DNA from: Sphaerisporangium album
GTDB taxonomy: Bacteria; Actinomycetota; Actinomycetes; Streptosporangiales; Streptosporangiaceae
Reading direction: 5' to 3'
Assembly (NCBI RefSeq): GCF_003323745.1
Contig: NZ_QOIL01000013.1
Coordinates: forward strand, 168,794 to 232,793
Length of the DNA: 64,000 nt
In this document: piece by piece, positions 1-8,122 of the stretch
How positions within the stretch are numbered: the stretch's first letter is position 1
How the letters are laid out: each line of letters starts with the position of its first letter
Position numbers and translations under genes: made by a program
Notes under the pieces: model-generated
What the model was told of the DNA's origin: nothing
The model's input: only the letters and a program-made list of their open reading frames with translations
Databases searched by the model: none

Positions 1-1129
1 GGGTGAGTGCGGTGTGCAGGGCGCCCTTGTCCTCGGGGTGGTGGGGGACGACGGCCGTCTCCAGCGCGGGCGGGGGGAAATGCCGCTCGTGCGGGGGTGT
101 GGTCGGTGTGGCGCCGATCGGGTCGCCGATCCGGACGCCGGTCAGGCCCCACACCTTGCCGATCTGCCCGGCGTGGACCGAGGCGCGGCGGACGGCCGTC
201 CCGCGGTCGAAGACCTGGACGGCGGTCACCTTGGCCGGGGTGCCGCGCTCGCCGAGGGGAGGCCGGTCGCGGGTGCGCAGGGTGCCGGAGAACATGCGCA
301 CGTAGGCGATCTTCTCTCCGGCGGGGCCGCGTTCGACCTTGAAGACGCGGCCGGACACCGGTGCGGCGGCGTCGCCCGCGGCGGCGGGCAGCAGTTCGAC
401 GAGGCCGGCGGTCAGCGCGTCGACGCCGGCGCCGGTGACGGCCGACCCGGCGAACACCGGGTGGGCCAGGGCGCGGCGGGTCTGGTCGGCGAGCGCGGCG
501 CGCAGCCGCGCGTAGGGGACGGCCGCCGGGTCCTTCAGCCAGGAGGCGAGGAGTGCGTCGTCGTGGCGGGCGAGCAGGTCGGCCAGCGCGGTGGTGAACG
601 CGCCGTCGCCTGGGCCGCGGGTGGTGAAGCGGGCGGCGGGGGTGCCGAGGTCGTGGGCCGCCCCCATCGCGACCACGTCCGGGGTCAGCGTGTCGCGGAT
701 CTGGTCCAGGACGCGTCCGGGGTGCGCGCCGCGACGGTCGATCTTGTTGATGAAGATCAGCGTCGGGATGCGCAGCCGCCGCAGCGCGCGGGCCAGCACG
801 CGGGTCTGCGCCTGCACGCCCTCGACGGCCGAGACGACCAGGACGGCGCCGTCGAGCACGCTCAGCACCCGTTCCACCTCGGCGATGAAGTCGGGGTGGC
901 CGGGGGTGTCGATCAGGTTGACCGTGACGCCGGCGATGGCGAAGGACACCACCGCGGACTTGATGGTGATGCCGCGCGCGCGTTCCAGGTCGAGGGTGTC
1001 GGTCTGGGTGTCGCCGTCGTCGACGCTGCCGGCGCGGTCGATGACACCGGCGGCGAACAGCAGCTGCTCGGTGAGGCTGGTCTTACCGGCGTCTACATGC
1101 GCGAGGATTCCTAGGTTGAGCGTGGGCAC
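1..1129 (-). CDS. TetM/OtrA-like ribosomal protection GTPase (3' end outside window)
   Basis: Translation GTPase of the tetracycline ribosomal-protection family, which is related to EF-G and releases tetracycline from the ribosome. It starts at a GTG (VPTLNLGILAHVDAGKT) and stays open to the window edge, about 376 codons. The P-loop AHVDAGKT lies at residues 10-17, the DTPGH switch motif follows, and NKID is the guanine-specificity motif. Domain II follows, and a PPALETAVVPHHPEDKGAL segment resembles the start of the domain after it in TetM/OtrA. Many actinomycetes carry such a gene as an EF-G-like paralogue, so tetracycline resistance is family knowledge rather than shown here. An upstream ATG at 1139 is in another frame. 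No partner gene is visible. Confidence 0.85.
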   Translation of the reverse strand, partial: MPTLNLGILAHVDAGKTSLTEQLLFAAGVIDRAGSVDDGDTQTDTLDLERARGITIKSAVVSFAIAGVTVNLIDTPGHPDFIAEVERVLSVLDGAVLVVSAVEGVQAQTRVLARALRRLRIPTLIFINKIDRRGAHPGRVLDQIRDTLTPDVVAMGAAHDLGTPAARFTTRGPGDGAFTTALADLLARHDDALLASWLKDPAAVPYARLRAALADQTRRALAHPVFAGSAVTGAGVDALTAGLVELLPAAAGDAAAPVSGRVFKVERGPAGEKIAYVRMFSGTLRTRDRPPLGERGTPAKVTAVQVFDRGTAVRRASVHAGQIGKVWGLTGVRIGDPIGATPTTPPHERHFPPPALETAVVPHHPEDKGALHTALT

Positions 1130-1350
1130 GGAGCGTCATGTCCTCTGGGTAGGCGAAAGGTGTCTGCGAGGTGGACATGAACGCTTGCCGCATGGCTCCG
1201 TCTCCTGGCTCCGAGGACTGTTCGCCGCGAGTACAACAGACCCCGCCCGGCCGGGACAACCCGATTTCCGGCCCGGCGCGGCAAAGTGATGGTCATCGGG
1301 CCGTCCTGGCGTGGCGGGTGAGGACGGCGGCGCCGGCGCAGGACGTGAGA

Positions 1351-1390
1351 GAGCGGGCGGCCGGGCTCGCGTACGCCTGGCCGCCCGCTC
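1351..1390 (-). terminator. Hairpin downstream of the chitinase
   Basis: Perfect 12-bp stem (GAGCGGGCGGCC with its complement at 1379-1390) and a 16-nt loop. It is the second of two hairpins after the chitinase stop on the minus strand and probably belongs to a tandem terminator separating it from the GTPase gene. Confidence 0.5.
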
Positions 1391-1408
1391 GTGATCGACC
1401 GGTGGAAC

Positions 1409-1440
1409 CGTGGGGGACGGGCGCCGGCCCGTCCCCCACG
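1409..1440 (-). terminator. Strong hairpin just after the chitinase stop
   Basis: Perfect 14-bp GC-rich stem (CGTGGGGGACGGGC and its complement) with a 4-nt loop, beginning 5 nt after the chitinase stop codon. No U-tract is present, as is common in actinomycete intrinsic terminators. Confidence 0.7.
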
Positions 1441-1445
1441 CGCGG

Positions 1446-3119
1446 TCAGAAGCCCGCGGTGATGCGGGTGAACTCCCACTCGCCGGAGGGGACCCCGGCG
1501 CCGTTGGCGCGGTCGCGGTTGACCGACCAGTAGGCGAACCGGGTCAGGCCCTTGGACTTGGCCCAGTCGCGGATCTGCGTCCAGGTGGCCGGGGAGGTGA
1601 CCTCGGACTGGTCGGACAGGCCGTTCATGCCCGAGATGCCCATGTGCGCGTACGCCTGGGCGTCGGTCCAGCCCCACGCGCTCTTCAGCGCGTTCTTCAG
1701 GCCCTCGGAGGCGTTGACGGTGTCGTTGTACATGTTGCTGCCGCCGAAGTCGAACGGCATGATCGTGTAGTTGTCGATCGGCACGTTCAGCGCCTTGGAC
1801 TGGTTGATCAGCCGCACGCCCGGCGCCGTCGGGCCGGTGGTGGAGGTGCCGAAGGTCAGGACGATCTTGACGTTCGGGTTGTTCTGCTTGACGATCTTCA
1901 ACCCGTTGAGGATGCGGTCCTGGACGGTGTAGTTCTCGAACTCGTCGGTGTTCTCGATGTCGAAGTCCACCACGGCCGGCCCGACCGCGTTGATCACTGA
2001 CTGCACCGCGTTCGCGTAGGCCTGCGGGGTCGAGCAGTTGGGGCCGAGCTTGTTGCCGCTCCAGCCGCCGAAGGAGATCTGGACGCTGCCGCCCTTGGAC
2101 TTGATGGTGTTGATGGCCTGCTGGTCGGTGCCGCCGGTCAGCGCGCGCTGGCCGTCCCAGGCGGGGGTGCAGCCGCCGCTGGAGAGGATGAAGGCCATCG
2201 TGAAGGACTTGATGCCGGTGGCGTCCATGACGGTGCCCGGGTTGGGCGGGTTGCCCCAGCCCATGTACAGGTACGGCGCGCCCGGCATCTTGCCGGGGCC
2301 GGGGTTGGTGCAGCCGGTGGTGGTGGCGGTGACGTCACGGCCGGCCGACTCGCCCGAGGCGTTGTAGGCCTTGACGGTGTAGGTGTGGGTCTCGCAGGTG
2401 CCGAGGCCCGAGACGGTCGCGCTGGTCCCGGAGACCTGGACCTTCTGCGTGGCGCCCTCGTAGACGCGGTAGCCGGTGACCGTGCCGCTGGAGGCGCCCC
2501 AGCTCAGCGCGATGCTGTTGCCGGAGGGGGTGGCGGTGACGGTGCCGGGCTGGCCGGGCGCGCCGGTGCCGCCCTGCGTGGTCGCGGTGACCGCGGCGCC
2601 GGCGGCCGAGCGGTTGCCCGCGGCGTCACGCGCGCGGACGGTGTAGCTGTAGCTGGTGGAGGCGGCCAGGCCCGAGTCGGTGTAGGTGGTGCCGGTGGCC
2701 GTGGTCACCAGGGTCGTGCCGCGGTACACCTCGTAGCCGGTCACCCCGACGTTGTCGGTCGAGGCGTTCCAGGCCAGCGAGACGCTGCTGGAGGTGGTGG
2801 CGGTGACGCGCAGGTTCGAGGGCACCGAGGGCGCCGTGGTGTCGGTGCCGCCGCCGGTGACGGCCTTCCACAGGGCCGGGACGCGGTCGGGCTCCCAGCC
2901 GGGCAGCGAGGTGTGGCTCTGCAGGCATTCGTACTCGACGCCGTTGTAGCTGACGCGGGCGCCCACGGTGTAGGCGGTGTACGGGGCCCAGGCGGCGGCG
3001 GCCAGCGTGCTGGAGGCGGCGCTCGTCTGCTGCGCGGCGCCGGCGCCGGCGAGCGAGGGGATGCCCAGGCCCGTCATCAGGACGGTCAGGACCGCGAGGA
3101 ACAGGACGCGGAGTCTCAC
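1446..3119 (-). CDS. Secreted chitinase, GH18, with CBM5/12 and two FnIII domains
   Basis: Extracellular endochitinase of 557 aa. The order is Sec signal peptide (residues 1-29, ending GAGAAQ), chitin-binding CBM5/12 (about 43-87, with WAPYTAY and PALWKAV), two fibronectin type III domains (about 95-181 and 188-268), and a GH18 barrel (281-557). The catalytic DxDxE reads DFDIE with Glu389 as acid/base. The barrel is of the small bacterial type without the alpha+beta insertion (starts PYLYMGWGN, ends SGEWEFTRITAGF). The GTG start is preceded by GGAAGTG. The gene is monocistronic, with tandem terminators downstream and a perfect palindrome about 255 bp upstream as a candidate operator. It is likely part of the chitin-utilisation secretome. 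Confidence 0.93.
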   Translation of the reverse strand: MRLRVLFLAVLTVLMTGLGIPSLAGAGAAQQTSAASSTLAAAAWAPYTAYTVGARVSYNGVEYECLQSHTSLPGWEPDRVPALWKAVTGGGTDTTAPSVPSNLRVTATTSSSVSLAWNASTDNVGVTGYEVYRGTTLVTTATGTTYTDSGLAASTSYSYTVRARDAAGNRSAAGAAVTATTQGGTGAPGQPGTVTATPSGNSIALSWGASSGTVTGYRVYEGATQKVQVSGTSATVSGLGTCETHTYTVKAYNASGESAGRDVTATTTGCTNPGPGKMPGAPYLYMGWGNPPNPGTVMDATGIKSFTMAFILSSGGCTPAWDGQRALTGGTDQQAINTIKSKGGSVQISFGGWSGNKLGPNCSTPQAYANAVQSVINAVGPAVVDFDIENTDEFENYTVQDRILNGLKIVKQNNPNVKIVLTFGTSTTGPTAPGVRLINQSKALNVPIDNYTIMPFDFGGSNMYNDTVNASEGLKNALKSAWGWTDAQAYAHMGISGMNGLSDQSEVTSPATWTQIRDWAKSKGLTRFAYWSVNRDRANGAGVPSGEWEFTRITAGF

Positions 3120-3374
3120 GTGACACTTCCAGGGGGGTGGGGGGTGTGGAGTGTGCCTAAGGCTCGCCCGCGACCGTGCCGGGGGGCGGAACGGCTGCGG
3201 GCCGGGGTGCGCGGCCGTCGGCCGGGCTGCGCCGAGAGATGGCGTCGGCGTCGCTTCGGCCGGCGGGCGAGGTCATCCTCTGCGCGGGGTGATCGAGGAG
3301 CGGCCTCGCTGAGGGCGTAACTGGGGGGCGGAACCGAGGCGAAGGGCAGGTGACGTCCCTGTACCTCCCTTTTC

Positions 3375-3393
3375 ATTAGGAAACTTTCCTAAT
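3375..3393. promoter_or_regulatory. Palindromic operator upstream of the chitinase
   Basis: ATTAGGAAACTTTCCTAAT: perfect 9-bp arms around a single C. It is AT-rich within very GC-rich DNA and is the only such element near the chitinase promoter. Its symmetry suits a dimeric sugar-responsive repressor (ROK, LacI or GntR type). It is not the DasR consensus. The regulator is not in the window. Confidence 0.6.
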
Positions 3394-3464
3394 AGTTCCG
3401 GATTGTAGCCCGCCCCCTCGACCCCCGCAAGGGTCCCCGGCCGCCTGCCCGCAGGCCGGTTCGG

Positions 3465-3560
3465 TCAGGCCAGGCCGGCGTCGTGCGCCAGCGGCGCGAT
3501 CTGCGTGCGGTTGCCCAGGCCGAGCTTGGCGAGGACGCTGGACACGTGCGCCCGCGTGGC
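3465..3560 (-). pseudogene. C-terminal remnant of a LuxR-type response regulator
   Basis: The last 31 codons (RAHVSSVLAKLGLGNRTQ...AHDAGLA) match the recognition helix and C-terminus of NarL/LuxR response regulators, which typically read VKTHVSRVLAKLGLRDR. No receiver domain or upstream HTH half exists: upstream of this point the sequence becomes a WD40 remnant on the opposite strand. It is therefore a truncated tail. Confidence 0.6.
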
Positions 3561-3795
3561 GATCGGCACCCTGAACGGCAGGACGGTCGCGGTCTCGGGC
3601 GGGGACGACAGCACGGTGCGGGTGTGCGACCTGACCGTCAAGCCGCTGGTCGACCGCCCGCCGACCGGGCACACCGCGGCCGTCGAGACCGTCGCGCTCG
3701 GCGTCCAGAACGGCCAGGCCGTGGCCGTCTCGGGCGCCTTCGACGGCGTGCTGATGAGGGGGGACCTACGACCGTCATTGCCGGTCACAGCCGCC
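3556..3795 (+). pseudogene. WD40-repeat protein fragment
   Basis: In one plus-strand frame the sequence encodes IGTLNGRTVAVSGGDDSTVR, then VQNGQAVAVSGAFDGVLM, which are two beta-propeller blades of the actinomycete WD40 type (usually DGRPVAVSGGDDSTVRVWDL). The conserved Trp of the first blade is Cys. There is no start codon or upstream blade, and the frame runs on into unrelated sequence before the GNAT. It is a two-blade fragment joined head-on to the LuxR remnant. Confidence 0.55.
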
Positions 3796-3814
3796 GGTTG
3801 TCTAGTATGTCCGG

Positions 3815-4375
3815 ATGATCGTGCCCGCCGTGAGCGTGACCGGCGAGATCCAGATGCGTCCCCTCACGCAGGCCGACGCCGAGCCCCTGGCGCGGGCGTA
3901 CGTGCGCAACCGCGACCACCTGCGTCCCTGGGAGCCAGAGCGCCCCGAGGACTTCTTCACCCCCGCCGGGCAGGCCGCCCGGGTGGGCGACCGGCTGCGG
4001 GAACAGCGGGAAGGCCGGGTGCTCGCCCTGGTCCTGGCGGGAGCCGGCCGGATCGTCGGCACCATGACCCTGGCCAACATCGTGATGGGCCCGTTCCGCA
4101 GCACCGACCTCGGCTACTGGGTCGACGCCGAGCACAACGGCCGCGGCCTGGCCACCAAGGCCGTGGAGCTGGTGTGCGAGCTGGCCGGGGAGCATCTCGG
4201 GCTGCACCGGATCCAGGCCAGCACGCTGGTCGGGAACCTCGCGTCCCAGCGGGTCCTCGGCAAGGCCGGGTTCACCCCGATCGGCATGGCGCCGACCTAC
4301 CTGCACATCGACGGCGCCTGGCGCGACTGCCTGCTGTTCCAGCGCATCCTCAACGACCGCCGCCCGCCCCTGTGA
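3815..4375 (+). CDS. GNAT N-acetyltransferase, RimJ/RimL type
   Basis: Acyltransferase of 186 aa using acetyl-CoA. Similarity is to the RimJ/RimL/SpeG branch that acetylates N-terminal or small-molecule amines. Landmarks are MRPLTQADAEPLARAYVRN at the N-terminus, the acetyl-CoA loop GYWVDAEHNGRGLATKAVEL (motif A), and the C-terminal NLASQRVLGKAGFTPIG typical of ribosomal protein acetyltransferases. An internal Met at residue 14 is an alternative start. The gene stands alone between the WD40 remnant and the convergent integrase. The substrate cannot be read from sequence. Confidence 0.88.
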   Translation: MIVPAVSVTGEIQMRPLTQADAEPLARAYVRNRDHLRPWEPERPEDFFTPAGQAARVGDRLREQREGRVLALVLAGAGRIVGTMTLANIVMGPFRSTDLGYWVDAEHNGRGLATKAVELVCELAGEHLGLHRIQASTLVGNLASQRVLGKAGFTPIGMAPTYLHIDGAWRDCLLFQRILNDRRPPL

Positions 4376-4456
4376 GGCACGCCCGTGAAAGGCGGACGCC
4401 GGGCTCGCGGTTCGCCTGACCGGGGACGCCGCTGCCTGGTGCGCCGGGAGCGGTGG

Positions 4457-5470
4457 TCAGTGACCGGTGGTGAGCGCGCCGAGGGCGGCGGCGCGGTCGG
4501 CGGGGGCCGGCGGGATGTACTGGCGGGTCGTGTCCAGGCGCTTGTGGCCCATGAGTTCGGCGACCAGGACCAGGTCCGTGCCGGCTCGTACCAGTTGGGC
4601 GCCGAAGGTGTGGCGCAGGATGTGCGGGGCGAACGGCCGGCCGGGCTCCTCGCCGAGACCGGCGTCGCGGCCGAGACGGGTGATGATGTGGCGGGCGGCG
4701 CGGTCGGTGAGTCGGCCGCCGCGCGCGTTCAGCAGCAGTGCGCCGGTGTCGGCGCCGGGCCAGGTGAGGCGCTCGCTCAGCCAGGTCCGCACGGCGTGGC
4801 GCAGGTCGGGGTGCAGGGCGACGGTGCGGGTCTTCTCGCCGTCGCGGCCGTTGCCGCGCACGCGCAGGTCGCCCTCGTGGGCGGAGACGCGCACGTCGGC
4901 GACGTCGAGGGCGACGACCTCGCCGATGCGCAGGCCCGCCAGATAGGGCAGCAGGGCGATGACGGTGTCGCGGGGGGAGGCGGCGGCTTCCACTCGGCGC
5001 AGGTAGCGGCGGATCTCATCCTCGTCCAGGGCTTTGGGCGCGGTGCGCCGCCGCGCGCGCTCACGGCCGGCCTGGACGGCGGCCAGGCCCCGGCGTGCGT
5101 GGAAGTCGTCGGCGGCGGCGAGCACGTTGTCGATGGTGGTGGCGGCACGGCGGCCGTTCTTCAGGTGACGGCGGTAGTCGCGCACCGCCGCTGTGGCCGC
5201 GGCCGGGTCGGCGAGCGGGTCGCCCTCCAGGAGGCCGTAGGCGGCGGCCTCGCTCATCCAGGCGAGGTAGCCGCGTACGCGGGAGATGTACTTGGTCTTG
5301 CTGGAGTCGGCCAGCGGGGAGCGGCGTAGCCTGCGGCTGTAGTCGGCCAGCACCGCGGCGTAGGGCTCCGGGAGCGGGGTCGGCCGGCGGCCGCGCCGGA
5401 CCGGTGGCGTGGCTCCGGAAGCGGTCGCATCGGCCCGCGATGCCTCGCTCCGCGCGTTTCCGGAAGTCAT
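4457..5470 (-). CDS. Tyrosine recombinase / integrase
   Basis: XerC/D-like site-specific recombinase. An N-terminal SAM-like core-binding domain (SSKTKYISRVRGYLAWM) precedes the catalytic domain. Counted from the ATG at 5470, the catalytic set looks complete: Arg181 (GLRIGEV), Lys213, His283 and Arg286 (HILRHTFG), His309 (GHKRL) and nucleophile Tyr318 (TTRQYI). The frame is open further upstream to a GTG at 5554 (365 aa), but the ATG at 5470 lies exactly between the arms of a 15-bp inverted repeat, which favours it; neither start has a good ribosome-binding site. It is divergent from the DUF5994 gene. No excisionase or phage genes adjoin, so it may be a stand-alone or degenerate integrative element. 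Confidence 0.88.
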   Translation of the reverse strand: MTSGNARSEASRADATASGATPPVRRGRRPTPLPEPYAAVLADYSRRLRRSPLADSSKTKYISRVRGYLAWMSEAAAYGLLEGDPLADPAAATAAVRDYRRHLKNGRRAATTIDNVLAAADDFHARRGLAAVQAGRERARRRTAPKALDEDEIRRYLRRVEAAASPRDTVIALLPYLAGLRIGEVVALDVADVRVSAHEGDLRVRGNGRDGEKTRTVALHPDLRHAVRTWLSERLTWPGADTGALLLNARGGRLTDRAARHIITRLGRDAGLGEEPGRPFAPHILRHTFGAQLVRAGTDLVLVAELMGHKRLDTTRQYIPPAPADRAAALGALTTGH

Positions 5471-5510
5471 AGCGGCCACTTTACTTCCGGAAACGCGTGA
5501 TTCCGGAAAC
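5453..5510. repeat. TTCCGGAA repeat cluster with 15-bp inverted repeat at the integrase start
   Basis: Arms CGCGTTTCCGGAAGT (5453-5467) and its exact complement (5483-5497) flank a 15-nt spacer that contains the integrase ATG. A further direct copy, TTCCGGAAAC, follows at 5501-5510, 7 nt after the inner one ends. A degenerate TCCGGAA lies at 5414-5420 inside the gene. This arrangement could be arm-type or core-type sites for the recombinase or an autoregulatory operator. Confidence 0.6.
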
Positions 5511-5624
5511 GGGTGTAGCCTGGAACGCACCGAGGATACTTCGTGCGTTGGCACTCAGGTCGGCGTCACCCGCGGCGATAGACCGCTATCGGCCCTTCGA
5601 GGGGCCTGGACAGGCCAGGCGATC

Positions 5625-6299
5625 ATGACGCCGACCGTTCTCTCCCATCTGACACCGCTGAGCGCCGTCGCCGGCGCGCCCCCCGCGATCGACTCCGCGG
5701 TCCGGCTCAGGCTGGATCCCGTCCTCGGCCGGCGGGGCACCGTGGACGGGGCGTGGTGGCCTCGCTCCCGTAACGCCGCCGCCGAGCTGCCCGATCTCAT
5801 CGCCGCCGTCGACCAGCGGCTGGACCGGATCACGCTACGCGTGGGCCTGCACGTGGACGCCTGGGACGATATCCCGCACCGTATCCCCGCCCGCGGGCGG
5901 CAGGTCCGGGTCGGCTGGTTCCGCTACACCGATCCCCGCCTGATCACCCTGATCCTCATGGGGAGCGAGCCCCTGATCCTGCTGGTCGTCCCGCCCGGCA
6001 CCGCGGACGGCACGGCCACGGCCGCGCTCACGCTCGCCGCCCGAGGTGTCCGCCTGCGCCCGGCCGACATCATCACCGCCGCTCACCGATCCGCCGCGGC
6101 CGGCATCGGCGCGCTCGATGCGGACGAAGCGGACACCTGGGAGAACGAGGGCGGGCACACCACCGCGCAGCCTGCCACCACCTGTGCGCACGCGCTGTCC
6201 ACCGGCCTGCTCGAGCCGCGCCGGCACCGCCGACCGGCCACCGGCCGTCACCCCGCTCTCACCGTTTCTCCGATCGGAGCCTTCTATGACCGTGCTTGA
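5625..6299 (+). CDS. DUF5994 family protein
   Basis: Protein of 224 aa with the hallmark of actinobacterial DUF5994: RLRLDPVLGRRGTVDGAWWPRSR followed by AAELPDLIAAVD and a WFRYTDPRLITLI core. No enzymatic motif is visible and the function is unknown. The frame opens upstream, but the ATG at 5625 gives the family N-terminus (MTPTVLSHLTPLSAVAG). Its 3' end overlaps the STAS gene start by 14 nt, so the two are probably translationally coupled. In actinomycetes DUF5994 proteins often occur next to STAS and anti-sigma regulators, suggesting a place in a stress or sigma-factor switch (inference). Confidence 0.75.
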   Translation: MTPTVLSHLTPLSAVAGAPPAIDSAVRLRLDPVLGRRGTVDGAWWPRSRNAAAELPDLIAAVDQRLDRITLRVGLHVDAWDDIPHRIPARGRQVRVGWFRYTDPRLITLILMGSEPLILLVVPPGTADGTATAALTLAARGVRLRPADIITAAHRSAAAGIGALDADEADTWENEGGHTTAQPATTCAHALSTGLLEPRRHRRPATGRHPALTVSPIGAFYDRA

Positions 6300-6609
6300 C
6301 GCCTACCCGCACGGCAGGGCGGGCCCGTCCGGCCCGACCAGCCTGTATCTGACCGGCACGATCGACATCTTCACCAGTCAGGCGCTGCGCGAGCGTCTGC
6401 TGGGCGCCCTGCGCTCGAGCACGAGCCTGCTCATCCTCGAGTTGTCCGGCGTGTCGTTCATCGACGCCTCCGGCCTGGCCGTCCTGGTCGGCATCCAGCA
6501 CCGCGCCAAGTCGATGGGCATCACCCTCGCCCTGGCCTCGCCGCCCCCGTACATGTCCAGGCTGCTGCGCGTCACCGGCCTGGACCGCAGCCTGCGGATG
6601 GCGGTGTGA
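6286..6609 (+). CDS. STAS-domain anti-sigma factor antagonist
   Basis: Protein of 107 aa covering a single STAS domain: LYLTGTIDIFTSQALRERLL, then the conserved phosphorylation loop SFIDASGLAVLVG, whose Ser would be phosphorylated by an RsbW/SpoIIAB-type kinase. Unphosphorylated antagonists of this type sequester anti-sigma kinases in partner-switching circuits. No kinase or sigma gene is near. The start at 6286 lies within the end of the DUF5994 gene. Confidence 0.88.
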   Translation: MTVLDAYPHGRAGPSGPTSLYLTGTIDIFTSQALRERLLGALRSSTSLLILELSGVSFIDASGLAVLVGIQHRAKSMGITLALASPPPYMSRLLRVTGLDRSLRMAV

Positions 6610-6808
6610 CCGGGTGCGCGAGCAGATCACGGGCGAGGACCACATCCAGGACCACGTTCACGGCTACGACGGGCGATCACCGTTCCCGGACACCGCAGGC
6701 GCCCCGCGCCCAAGCACTATCCGCGCTGGGGACCGCGGCCCGGCATGTATGTGCCGGCCGTTGGGTTCGGGAAGTGTCCCCTCGTGACCCGGGTGGTTCC
6801 GCGGCGGG

Positions 6809-8122
6809 TCAGCAAGGCAATGGTCGCGCGTTCGCGTCCGTGCCGCTGTCTGGAGCTACCGGATTGTCGGCTGTCAGGGAGTGGATGCGTGGTATCGGCG
6901 AGGGCAGCAGCCAGAGCAGCGACAGCGCTCCGCCGACGGCAGCGATGAGGAGGGTCACCCGGAGGCCGATGAGGGTGGCGAGGAGGCCGCCGAGGACGGC
7001 GCCCACGGGGCGTAAGCCGTAATTGATCGTGCTGTACGCGCCGGCCACTCGACTGCGCATGCCATCGGGGATCACGTCCGCCTGAAGGGAGTTGAGGTTG
7101 ACGTCGAACAGCATGACGCCGACGCCGGAGAGGAACTCGGCCAGGGCCAAGGCTCCGGCGCGAGCCCAGAGGGGGCCGCCCGCGGCAGCGGCGATGGCGA
7201 TCGGTGCCGGGAACAACACAGCGCCCACGACGATGCTGCGGCCCACGCCGAGCCTTCGCGAGACCTTCGGGGCGATCACCGCGCCAAGAAGCGAGCCGAT
7301 GGCGCCGATCCCGAACGCCATGCCGATGACCCCCGCGGTCAGTCCGAGGTTCCGGCTGGCGAACAGCACGATCAGTCCACTGCCCGCGACAAAGGTGAAG
7401 AAGTTGACGGTCGCCGCGCACCCGAGGCTCGCCTGCAGCACCGGGTGACGCACGACGAACACCAGTCCCTCCCTGGCACGCCGCAGCAGCGGGGGCGCCG
7501 CTTGGTCATGGGCGGCCGGCGGTTCGTCGATCCAAACCCGACCGACCAGAACCGCAGACGCCAGGAACGTCAGGGCGTCGAGGACGACGGCAACGGGAGC
7601 GGTCAACGCCTGGACCAGAGCACCACCGATCGCCGGTCCGGCGACATACGACGCGGAACGGCTGGCACTGAGCTTGCTGTTCGCGTCGACGTAGGACGAC
7701 CGAGGCACCAGGTGGGCGAAGAACGGCGGATAGGCGGTGTTGAACAGCACCCCGGCCGCGCCCGTCAGCAAGGCCACGACGTACAACTGGCCAAGCGTCA
7801 CCGCCCCCAAGAGATGGGCGGCCGGGAGAGACAGCAGCACTGCCGCCCGCACCAAGTCGGCGAGAACCATCAGGCGCCGCTTGTGGACGCGCTGGTCGAC
7901 CCAGGCACCGAGGACGATCGCGAGCAGGTTCGGGATCCAGATGAGCGCGGTCAGCCACGCCACCTGATTGGCCGACGCGTGCAGCGTCCCCACCGCGATC
8001 AGTGGCAGCGCCAGTTCGGTGATCCGGTCGCCGAACTGCGAGATCGACTGGCCGGCCCAGAAACGACGGAACCGCTGATCCCGCCACAGAGACACGGGTA
8101 ATGCCTGGTCCGTGGCGCTCAT
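6809..8122 (-). CDS. MFS transporter, 12-TM exporter type
   Basis: Major facilitator of 437 aa resembling the EntS-like MFS_3 branch of actinomycete exporters. The N-terminus LWRDQRFRRFWAGQSISQFG is typical of this group, followed by alternating hydrophobic helices, a loop-2/3 segment WVDQRVHKRRLMVLADL, and a central cytoplasmic linker near residues 195-215. Its start overlaps the ArsR-family gene by 4 nt (ATGA), so the two form one operon and the pump is presumably induced when the repressor binds its ligand. The substrate is unknown. Confidence 0.88.
   Translation of the reverse strand: MSATDQALPVSLWRDQRFRRFWAGQSISQFGDRITELALPLIAVGTLHASANQVAWLTALIWIPNLLAIVLGAWVDQRVHKRRLMVLADLVRAAVLLSLPAAHLLGAVTLGQLYVVALLTGAAGVLFNTAYPPFFAHLVPRSSYVDANSKLSASRSASYVAGPAIGGALVQALTAPVAVVLDALTFLASAVLVGRVWIDEPPAAHDQAAPPLLRRAREGLVFVVRHPVLQASLGCAATVNFFTFVAGSGLIVLFASRNLGLTAGVIGMAFGIGAIGSLLGAVIAPKVSRRLGVGRSIVVGAVLFPAPIAIAAAAGGPLWARAGALALAEFLSGVGVMLFDVNLNSLQADVIPDGMRSRVAGAYSTINYGLRPVGAVLGGLLATLIGLRVTLLIAAVGGALSLLWLLPSPIPRIHSLTADNPVAPDSGTDANARPLPC

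Noticed and set aside
14-1114. Long plus-strand frame at the left end
   Set aside because: Shadow of the minus-strand GTPase; its amino-acid sequence is low-complexity Gly/Ala/Arg, whereas the minus frame has the G-protein motifs.
6614-6787. 57-codon GTG frame after the STAS gene
   Set aside because: No ribosome-binding site, no recognisable family, and biased composition; may be chance.
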